From CALMKX01 sp044869955 (lineage in GTDB: Bacteria > Acidobacteriota > Thermoanaerobaculia > Multivoradales > SZUA-115): a stretch of DNA of 6,572 bases. The stretch covers positions 1-6,572 of the forward strand of contig JBIOYC010000067.1 of NCBI GenBank assembly GCA_044869955.1, read 5' to 3'. Under the pieces are notes generated by a model. It searched no databases, had not been told where the DNA came from, and was given only the letters and a program-made list of their open reading frames with translations. Made by a program: the position numbers and the translations under genes. This document shows, one piece after another, positions 1 through 5,491 of the stretch. The stretch's first letter is position 1; each line of letters opens with the position of its first letter.

Positions 1-216
1 GCCCAGTGGGAGCTGGGGGACATCCACTGGGCCGGCCGCGGTGTGGCCAAGAACCCTTCCGAGGCTTATTTCTGGCTCGGTGTCGCGGCCCAAGCGGGCG
101 TCGAAGAGAAGGGCCTGCTCGACCGTGTGGCCCGGGAGCTGACCCCAAAGCAGCTCGGCGAGGGCAGAAGCCGCATCGAGCGCTGGCTGGCCGAGCACCC
201 CGAAACGGAGGACTGA
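1..216 (+). CDS. Sel1-repeat (TPR-like) protein, C-terminal end only
   Basis: This is the 3' end of a gene that begins to the left of the window. Frame 1 is open from the first base to a TGA at 214-216 and gives 71 residues. Residues 1-33 match the second half of a Sel1-like repeat: LGDIHWAGRGVAKNPSEA, then YFWLGVAAQAG, following the usual pattern LGxxYxxGxGVxxDxxxAxxW..AAxxG. A charged helical tail follows (LTPKQLGEG..RIERWLAEHPE), like the C-terminal cap common in bacterial Sel1 proteins. Sel1 repeats are alpha-solenoid protein-protein interaction modules, and no enzymatic role can be inferred from this fragment. The number of repeats and any signal peptide lie outside the window. The gene is convergent with the hydrogenase-like operon, so it is probably transcribed independently and need not be functionally linked to it. 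Confidence 0.75.
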   Translation, partial: AQWELGDIHWAGRGVAKNPSEAYFWLGVAAQAGVEEKGLLDRVARELTPKQLGEGRSRIERWLAEHPETED

Positions 217-237
217 GCGGGTGTCGAGACGGCCCGC
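217..237. terminator. Weak inverted repeat between convergent genes, possible shared terminator
   Basis: The 24-nt gap between the two convergent stop codons holds a perfect 5-bp inverted repeat, GCGGG at 217-221 and CCCGC at 233-237, with an 11-nt loop. There is no T-run on either side, so it does not look like a classical intrinsic terminator. It is listed because both transcripts should end near here. A short GC-rich repeat can easily arise by chance in DNA this rich in G and C. Confidence 0.2.
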
Positions 238-240
238 CCG

Positions 241-1008
241 CTACCCCGTCTCCAGCCTCCCGAGCAGCCGGAGCAACCCATCCAGGATGGTCAAGGGGTG
301 GGGCGGGCAGCCGGGGACGTAGAGGTCCACCGGGACCACCGAGTCGGCGCCGTTGTGGACCTCAGGGTGGTCGATGTAGGGCCCTCCTGAGATCGCGCAG
401 GCACCCACGGCGATCACGATCTTCGGCGGCGGCACCGCCTCCCAGGTCTTCTTCAAGGCGAGCCGCATGTTCTCGGTCACCGGGCCGGTCACGATCAGGC
501 CGTCGGCGTGGCGGGGCGAGGCGACGATCTGGATGCCGAAGCGGCCGAGGTCCCACACGATGGTCGACAGCACGTTGACGTCGGACTCGCAGCCGTTGCA
601 GCCCCCGGCGCTGACCTGCCGCAGCTTGAGCGAGCGCCCGAAGAGCCGGCGCGCCTTCTCGTCCAGGGCCTGGGCCAGCCGCACCGTCTCGTTCTCCCGC
701 ACCACCAGGTCGTCGCGCGTGCGCGCAGCCAGGCGATGGTCCCGTCCGTAGCTGACGGCGCCGCTCGGGCAGGCCGAGGCGCATTCGACGCAGAAGAGAC
801 ACCGGCCCAGATCCACGCCCAGCGAGGGCGTCAGGGTCATCGCGCCGGTCGGGCAGGCCTCGACGCAGGCCGTGCAGCCCTCGGCGCAGCGGTCGGGGGC
901 CAGGATCGGATGGCCGCGAAAGCGCTCGGGCAGGGTCGGGGCCGGGCCCTCGGGGTAGGCGAGGGTGCGGTGCCCTTGGCGGATCCTCGCGGTGAGCAGC
1001 TTGATCAT
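241..1008 (-). CDS. hyfI: Fused 2x[4Fe-4S] ferredoxin (HyfH/HycF-like) and NuoB-type small subunit (HyfI/HycG-like)
   Basis: This 255-residue protein is the predicted electron-wiring subunit of the complex, on the cytoplasmic side. Residues 1-105 resemble the HyfH/HycF ferredoxin: an MIKLL start, FRGHP near 30, and two cluster motifs, Cys41-45-48-52 (CxxxCxxCxxxCP, one residue longer than the usual first spacing) and Cys70-73-76-80 (CxxCxxCxxxCP). Residues about 120-255 are a NuoB/HyfI-type domain with all four proximal-cluster cysteines: GGCNGCE (137, 140), GACAISGG (204) and PGCPPHP (234). In E. coli these are two separate proteins. The frame is open upstream to an ATG at 1077 inside hyfG. 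I prefer the ATG at 1008 because it aligns with HyfH starts and has a GAGAAGG ribosome site 8 nt upstream. It is the last gene of the operon, 23 nt after hyfG. The family assignment is secure. The fusion is read directly from one uninterrupted frame. Confidence 0.92.
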   Translation of the reverse strand: MIKLLTARIRQGHRTLAYPEGPAPTLPERFRGHPILAPDRCAEGCTACVEACPTGAMTLTPSLGVDLGRCLFCVECASACPSGAVSYGRDHRLAARTRDDLVVRENETVRLAQALDEKARRLFGRSLKLRQVSAGGCNGCESDVNVLSTIVWDLGRFGIQIVASPRHADGLIVTGPVTENMRLALKKTWEAVPPPKIVIAVGACAISGGPYIDHPEVHNGADSVVPVDLYVPGCPPHPLTILDGLLRLLGRLETG

Positions 1009-1016
1009 CGGCGGCG

Positions 1017-1023
1017 CCTTCTC
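1017..1023 (-). promoter_or_regulatory. Ribosome binding site of the hyfH-hyfI fusion gene
   Basis: On the minus strand GAGAAGG lies 8 nt before the ATG at 1008, in the 23-nt gap after the hyfG stop. It supports this start over the in-frame ATG at 1077, which would add 23 residues encoded inside hyfG. Confidence 0.6.
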
Positions 1024-1031
1024 TCGAGCGA

Positions 1032-2501
1032 TCAGAGGTCGTGACCGCAGTAGGACAGGTTGAAGCTCTTGTTGCACAGCGGGAAGTCCGAGATCTGCCC
1101 GCCCCGAAGCGCGTAGGCGAGGGCGCTCCAGTTGTGGAACGACGGGTCGACCACCTTGTAGCGCTCGAAGCGCCCTTCCCCGTCAGTGAGCGCCACGTGA
1201 CAGATCTCGCCACGCCACCCCTCGACCAGCGATACCGCCAGGTGCCCGGGGGCGATCGCGCCCCCTTCCGAGCGAACCGGGCCGCGGGGGACGGCCTCGA
1301 GCTGCTCGCGCACGAAGGCCGCCGAGCGCTGGATCTCGAGCCAGCGCACGTAGGCGCGGGCGAAGACGTCCTCGCTGTCGGCCACCGCCACCGGGATGTG
1401 GTGGAAGCGGAAGATGCCCGAGGGATGATCGCGCCGGGCGTCCCGATCGAGGCCCGAGGCCCGCGCGGCGGGCCCGACCAGGCCGAGGGCCTGGGCCACC
1501 TCGCGAGGGACCGCGCCCGTGCCCTCGAAGCGCTCCATCACCGAGGACGAGTCCCAGAGCAGCTCGATCGCCGAACGGGCGTCGTCGAAGGCACGTTCCA
1601 GGCGCTCGCGGAGCCGTCGAGCCTGGGTCTCGTCGAGGTCGAAGTGCGTGCCCCCCGGGCGCACCAGGCCGCGGCCGAAGCGACTGCCGCAGAGCTCCGC
1701 CGTCAGGTTGAGGAAGTCGCCGCGGATGCGGCCGCAGTAGGAAGCGGTGGGGAGGAAGCCGACGTCGCCGGCCATGGCGCCGAGGTCGCCGACGTGGTTG
1801 GCCAGCCGCTCGAGCTCCAGCGCGACCCCCCGCAGGGCCGAGCCGCGGGCGGGTGGGTGGGCTCCGCCGAGGGCTTCGAGGACCTCGCAGTAGGCGGTGC
1901 CGTGGCCGATCGTGGTGTCCCCGGCCACGGTCTCGAGGTAGTGGATGGAGCGGCGATCCGGCCCACCGGCGAGCGCCCTCTCGACCCCCCGATGCTGGTA
2001 ACCGAGGCTGATCTCCAGATGGAAGACCTCTTCGCCGTGGCATTGGAAGCGGAAATGTCCGGGCTCGATGACGCCGGCGTGGACCGGTCCGACCCCGACC
2101 TCGTGGACCTCCTCCCCCAGCACCTGGTAGAGCTCGCCGGCCGCCGCCAGCCGCCGCACCGGCTTGAGCCACGGATGCCCCTCCGGGTGGAGGCCGTGGC
2201 CCTCGGCGATCTCGCGCTCGAAGAGGTGGACCTGTGGGCACTCGGGCGTGAGCGACGGGAAGGTCCCGCCCTCCACGAGGGTCGTGCCGACGGCGAGGTC
2301 GGCCTTCTGGTCGTCGGCTAGCACCAGGTAGAGCCGCGCCGAGCCCTCCTCCGCGGTGGCGAAGAGGGCCACCACCCTCAGCCCCCGGGCGGTCGCCTGT
2401 TGCAGGCTGGCGGCGAAGTCGGCCCAGGCGAGCTCGGGAAGCTCCTGCCGTGGCAGCGCGCTGCCGGGCTTGAGCCGGACCAGCCGAGCCAGCGCGCTCA
2501 T
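1032..2501 (-). CDS. hyfG: Hydrogenase-4-type large subunit (NuoC+NuoD fusion) lacking the Ni-ligand cysteines; Ehr-like
   Basis: This 489-residue subunit corresponds to HyfG/HycE. Residues about 1-115 form a NuoC-like domain ending in FEREIAEGHGLHPEGHPWLKP. From about 135 comes the NuoD/hydrogenase large-subunit domain (GPVHAGVIEPGHFRF, LGYQHRGVER, RLANHVGDLGAMAGDVGF, RIRGDFLN). True group 4 hydrogenases hold nickel with CxxC at the ERICGIC site and DPCxxC near the end. Here the first site reads ETVAGDTTIGH (Ala193 and Thr196 replace the cysteines), anchored by the shared AYC that follows. The end reads FNLSYCGHDL, so Leu482 replaces one cysteine and Cys485 remains. Four residues follow Cys485, so there is no C-terminal extension for a maturation protease. 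Hydrogenase activity is therefore very unlikely. The pattern matches Ehr complexes, whose substrate is not settled. The start overlaps the hyfF stop (ATGA). Confidence 0.93.
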   Translation of the reverse strand: MSALARLVRLKPGSALPRQELPELAWADFAASLQQATARGLRVVALFATAEEGSARLYLVLADDQKADLAVGTTLVEGGTFPSLTPECPQVHLFEREIAEGHGLHPEGHPWLKPVRRLAAAGELYQVLGEEVHEVGVGPVHAGVIEPGHFRFQCHGEEVFHLEISLGYQHRGVERALAGGPDRRSIHYLETVAGDTTIGHGTAYCEVLEALGGAHPPARGSALRGVALELERLANHVGDLGAMAGDVGFLPTASYCGRIRGDFLNLTAELCGSRFGRGLVRPGGTHFDLDETQARRLRERLERAFDDARSAIELLWDSSSVMERFEGTGAVPREVAQALGLVGPAARASGLDRDARRDHPSGIFRFHHIPVAVADSEDVFARAYVRWLEIQRSAAFVREQLEAVPRGPVRSEGGAIAPGHLAVSLVEGWRGEICHVALTDGEGRFERYKVVDPSFHNWSALAYALRGGQISDFPLCNKSFNLSYCGHDL

Positions 2502-3931
2502 CGCCCCACCTCGAGGGCAGCCGCGGCGTTCTCGATCAGGGTGCGCACGGCCGCGGGCAAGTGGAGGCCGAAGAGCAGCACCAGGGCGAGCAGGCAGAGG
2601 GCGGGGACGAAGGTCGTCAGGCTGTCGCGGTAGGTCGACCTGCGGGCGCTCTTGGGCGGTCGTCCCTGGAGGGCCGCGAGCGAGGTCGCGCCCATGCCGG
2701 CGAAGACCAGGAACAAGAAGGCCAGGAAGAGGCCGGCCACCAGCCAGCGGTGGGCGGCGAAGGCCGCCTTCAAGATCAGCAGCTCACTGACGAAGAGGCC
2801 GAAGGGCGGCGACCCGGTGACCGCGAAGAGGCCGAGCAGGAAGAGGGTGCCCGACAGGGGCAGCCGGCGGATGGCGCCATGCACCTCGGTGGTCGTCTTG
2901 CCACCGAAGGCGCGATGGATGTTACCGACGGAGAGGAACATGGCTCCCTTGCCGAGGGCATTGTTGACCAGATGGAGCAAGGCCGCGAAGGTGGCGCCCG
3001 CGCCCAGGCCGATGGCGATCACCAGGATCCCCATGTGCTCGACGCTGGAGTAGGCGAGCATCCGCTTCAGGTCCCGCTGGCCGAGCATCAGGGCGCCGGC
3101 GACGCCCATCGAGACCAGGCCCATGGCGACCAGCAGGCGGTTGGCGTAGACGCCCTCGCCGGCCGCGGCAGTGATCTGGGTCAGCCGGAGCAGGGCGAAG
3201 AAGGCGCAGCTGGTCAGGCCGCCGGCCAGGATCGCTCCCACCACTCCGGGTGCCTCGCCGTAGGCATCGGGCTTCCAGGTGTGCATCGGTACCAGCCCCA
3301 GCTTGGTGCCGTAGCCCACCAGCAGCAGGGTGAAGCCGGCCCGCAGCCAGGGCTTCGAGAGGCTCGTCGCCGTACCCAGGAGGTCGCCGAAGAGCAGGGA
3401 CGCTTCGCCGCCCCCGAGCACGGCGGCATAGCCCACGAAGAAGGAGCCGAGCAAGGCCAGGGCGATCCCCACCGAGGAGATCACCAGGTACTTCCAGGTC
3501 GCCTCGATCGAGCGAGCGGTGCGATTGAAATAGATCAAAGGTGCCGTGGCGAGGGTGGTCGCCTCGATGCCGACCCACAGCAGGCCGAGGTGCTGGGCGT
3601 AGGCCACCAGGCTCATGGTGCCGAGGGCCGCGAGCATGCAGGCGCAGAAGCGGCGGTTGGCGCGCTCGACCCGGTAGCGCAGATAGCCCACCGAGTAGAC
3701 CGCGCAGGCCAGGAACAGCAGGCTGATCACCCCGAGCAGGAGCCGGCCCGGCGCGTCGAGGCGCAGCCAGGCGCCGCCGCCGGCCGCCGTCGAGCCGCCC
3801 AGGATGGTCGCGGTCACGGCCAGGTGGGCCGCCGCCGTGGCCGCGAGCAGGCGGGGGCGCCAGCGCTTCGAGGGGGTCAGGAAGACCACCACGGCCATGA
3901 GGAGAGGCAGGACCACCGGGAGGGGCGGCAT
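2498..3931 (-). CDS. hyfF: Hydrogenase-4 antiporter-like membrane subunit HyfF (NuoL/M/N family)
   Basis: This 477-residue polytopic protein belongs to the proton-translocating Mrp-antiporter/NuoLMN family, HyfF branch (E. coli HyfF is somewhat longer, about 526 residues). Hydrophobic segments run throughout. Conserved charged positions expected for ion translocation are visible: Glu123 in WVGIEATTLATAPLI, Lys210 and His218 in GYGTKLGLVPMHTWKPDAYG, His320 and Lys328 in LLHLVNNALGKGAMF, and Glu383 in PPFGLFVSELLILK. The stretch RTARSIEATWKYLVISSVG (138-156) is typical of HyfF. It is predicted to form part of the membrane arm and to move H+ or Na+ when electrons pass through the peripheral arm. 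The ion used cannot be told from the sequence. It starts 3 nt after the hyfE stop with an AAGGA site 7 nt upstream, and overlaps hyfG by 4 nt. No broken or missing segment is seen. Confidence 0.92.
   Translation of the reverse strand: MPPLPVVLPLLMAVVVFLTPSKRWRPRLLAATAAAHLAVTATILGGSTAAGGGAWLRLDAPGRLLLGVISLLFLACAVYSVGYLRYRVERANRRFCACMLAALGTMSLVAYAQHLGLLWVGIEATTLATAPLIYFNRTARSIEATWKYLVISSVGIALALLGSFFVGYAAVLGGGEASLLFGDLLGTATSLSKPWLRAGFTLLLVGYGTKLGLVPMHTWKPDAYGEAPGVVGAILAGGLTSCAFFALLRLTQITAAAGEGVYANRLLVAMGLVSMGVAGALMLGQRDLKRMLAYSSVEHMGILVIAIGLGAGATFAALLHLVNNALGKGAMFLSVGNIHRAFGGKTTTEVHGAIRRLPLSGTLFLLGLFAVTGSPPFGLFVSELLILKAAFAAHRWLVAGLFLAFLFLVFAGMGATSLAALQGRPPKSARRSTYRDSLTTFVPALCLLALVLLFGLHLPAAVRTLIENAAAALEVGR
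2507..2512 (-). promoter_or_regulatory. Ribosome binding site of hyfG
   Basis: GAGGTG on the minus strand lies 5 nt before the hyfG ATG at 2501, inside the last codons of hyfF. With the ATGA overlap (2498-2501) it suggests translation of hyfG is coupled to hyfF, as expected for subunits of one complex. Confidence 0.5.
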
Positions 3932-3934
3932 CGG

Positions 3935-4576
3935 CTATTCCTTGAGCAGCGACATCCGCCGCGTGTCGAGGGAGGCGAACTCGCGGTTGATGTGGTGGAG
4001 GATGATGCTCAGCACGAAGATGCCCACGAAGAGGTCGAGCAGCACCCCGGCCTCGACCAGGAACGGCATGGCCTCGAGCAGCAGCAGCCCGAAGATGAAG
4101 ATCCCGTTCTCCAGGATCAGATAACCGAGCACCTGGCTGATCGCCTTGCGGCGGGTGGTGATCACGATGAAGCCGGCGGCGACCGTGGCGAGCGACGCGG
4201 GGATCAGCAGGGGAGCCAGCCGCGTCTCGGCGAGCGGCAGCTGGCTGCTGGCGGCGACCGCGAGCACGGTGGCGAAGGCCCCGAGCAGGAGCGACGGCAG
4301 CAGGCCGAGGGAGGGCTCCACCTCGCGTTTGATCGCCACCTGATCGAGGGCTCGGAAGAGGATGCGGGGGATCAGCCAGCCCTTGAGCAGGACGCTCGCG
4401 AAGGCGACCGCCAGGACGGGGACGTTCAGCGTGCCGTGGGTGGTGACGGCCAGGACGCCCAACAGCACGCCCTGGAGGGCCACGGCCCGCACCACCGTGC
4501 TGATCCGGCTGGTGCCGAGGGCCACCAGGTTGATCAGCAGCAGGCCGGCGACGAGGGAGCTCAGGAGGGAGGTCAT
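3935..4576 (-). CDS. hyfE: Hydrogenase-4 membrane subunit HyfE (NuoK-like C-terminal half)
   Basis: This is a small, very hydrophobic protein of 213 residues, close to the usual HyfE length (216 in E. coli). The N-terminal half begins with a membrane segment and contains Lys65 within FASVLLKGWLIPRIL, a segment typical of HyfE. The C-terminal half is NuoK-like: ISQVLGYLILENGIFIFGLL (146-165) carries Glu156 at the place of the membrane glutamate of NuoK, and Glu168, Glu175 and Asp181 follow. NuoK-type subunits take part in ion conduction next to the antiporter-like subunits. In the operon it follows hyfC by 6 nt and precedes hyfF by 3 nt. E. coli has hyfD between hyfC and hyfE, and that gene is absent here. 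No Shine-Dalgarno-like site is apparent before the ATG, so its translation may depend on coupling to hyfC. Confidence 0.9.
   Translation of the reverse strand: MTSLLSSLVAGLLLINLVALGTSRISTVVRAVALQGVLLGVLAVTTHGTLNVPVLAVAFASVLLKGWLIPRILFRALDQVAIKREVEPSLGLLPSLLLGAFATVLAVAASSQLPLAETRLAPLLIPASLATVAAGFIVITTRRKAISQVLGYLILENGIFIFGLLLLEAMPFLVEAGVLLDLFVGIFVLSIILHHINREFASLDTRRMSLLKE
3939..3943 (-). promoter_or_regulatory. Ribosome binding site of hyfF
   Basis: AAGGA on the minus strand lies 7 nt before the hyfF ATG at 3931, within the last codons of hyfE. It is well placed and supports this start. Confidence 0.55.
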
Positions 4577-4582
4577 GGCGTC

Positions 4583-5491
4583 TCAGCGGGAGAGCAGGAG
4601 GAAGGCGAAGCCGCAGGAGAGCACCGCGGCGATCAGCAGGGTGGGGACGTGGAGGAGGCGCAGCCGAGCCATGATCGACTCCACCACGCCGATGCCGACG
4701 GCCACGGCCAGCAGGCCGAGCGTGAACAGCCCCAGCCCCAGCCAGCCCTCGACGTCGGCGGTGGCCGCGATCACGTGCAGCAGCAGGGCCTCGAGCACGA
4801 AGAGCTTGACGGCGGCGCCGTACTCGATCAGGGCCAGCAAGGGCCCGCTGTGGTCGAGGACCATGACCTCGTGGATCATCGTCAGCTCGAGGTGAGTGTT
4901 GGGGTCGTCGACCGGGATCCGGCTGCACTCGGTGAGCAGCACGATCAGCAGACCGGCAGCGGTGAGCACCAGCGGCGCCGTGCGCTCCAGCCAGACGCCC
5001 CCCTCCGTCGCTCGCAGCATGCCGTCCAGGCTGAACGAGCCGGAGAGGCGGGCCAGGGCGAGAAAGGCGAACAAGAGCGCGGGCTCGGTGAGCCAGGCGA
5101 AGCCCACCTCGCGGGCCGCTCCCATCCCTTCGAAAGGCGATCCCGTGTCGAGCGCGGCGGCGGCGGTGAAGAAGCGGCCGAGGGCGAAGAGGTAGGAGAA
5201 GAGGACGAAGTCGCCGGCGAAGGAGAGGGGCGCGGCGAACGGCCCCAGGGGCACCAGCACCCCGGCCGCCAGCGCCGTGACCAGGCCGACCACCGGGGCG
5301 AGGACGAAGATCCAGGTGGTGGTCGCGGAGAGCGCGACCTCCTTCCGCAGCAGCTTCCAGAGGTCGAAGTAGGGCTGGAGGAGCTGGGGCCCCCGGCGAC
5401 CCGCCGCCAGCGCCTTGGTCTTGTTGATCACGCCCAGCAGCAGGGGCGGCAGGACCACCAACAGGGTGAGGTGTGCGATCAGGGCCCGCAT
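4583..5491 (-). CDS. hyfC: Hydrogenase-4 membrane anchor HyfC (NuoH-like)
   Basis: This 302-residue polytopic protein belongs to the NuoH/HycD/HyfC family, which docks the peripheral arm to the membrane arm and forms the start of the ion path. Recognisable segments are VINKTKALAAGRRGPQLLQP (21-40), PYFDLWKLLRKE (40-51), GSPFEGMGAAREVGFAWLTE (117-136) with the conserved MGAARE and the TEPAL that follows, and TECSRIPVDDPNTHLELTMI (187-206) continuing with HEVMVLDHSGP. These acidic loops are the family signature. The ATG at 5491 gives the usual MxxLIAHLxLL-type N-terminus. It lies 13 nt inside the 3' end of hyfB in another frame, so the two genes overlap. A longer open frame upstream has no HyfC-like sequence and is antiparallel coding noise. 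The ribosome site is not obvious, consistent with coupling to hyfB. Confidence 0.93.
   Translation of the reverse strand: MRALIAHLTLLVVLPPLLLGVINKTKALAAGRRGPQLLQPYFDLWKLLRKEVALSATTTWIFVLAPVVGLVTALAAGVLVPLGPFAAPLSFAGDFVLFSYLFALGRFFTAAAALDTGSPFEGMGAAREVGFAWLTEPALLFAFLALARLSGSFSLDGMLRATEGGVWLERTAPLVLTAAGLLIVLLTECSRIPVDDPNTHLELTMIHEVMVLDHSGPLLALIEYGAAVKLFVLEALLLHVIAATADVEGWLGLGLFTLGLLAVAVGIGVVESIMARLRLLHVPTLLIAAVLSCGFAFLLLSR

Noticed and set aside
6..578. A 190-codon plus-strand frame starting at the left edge
   Set aside because: It is Arg/Gly/Pro-rich and runs through both the Sel1 gene and the 3' end of the minus-strand operon. Frame 1 gives the Sel1 match instead.
1009..1077. An N-terminal extension of the ferredoxin-NuoB protein starting at the ATG at 1077
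   Set aside because: The extra 23 residues are encoded within hyfG and do not resemble HyfH. The ATG at 1008 has a good ribosome site and the family's MxKLL start.
362..1213. A 283-codon minus-strand frame overlapping the ferredoxin-NuoB gene
   Set aside because: It is a low-complexity Arg/Pro/Gly/Ala sequence from the wrong frame of a real gene. The overlapping 241-1008 frame has all the cysteine motifs.
1041..2321. A 426-codon plus-strand open frame opposite hyfG
   Set aside because: It lies in the same codon-aligned antisense register as hyfG and has no recognisable motif. hyfG on the minus strand is unambiguous.
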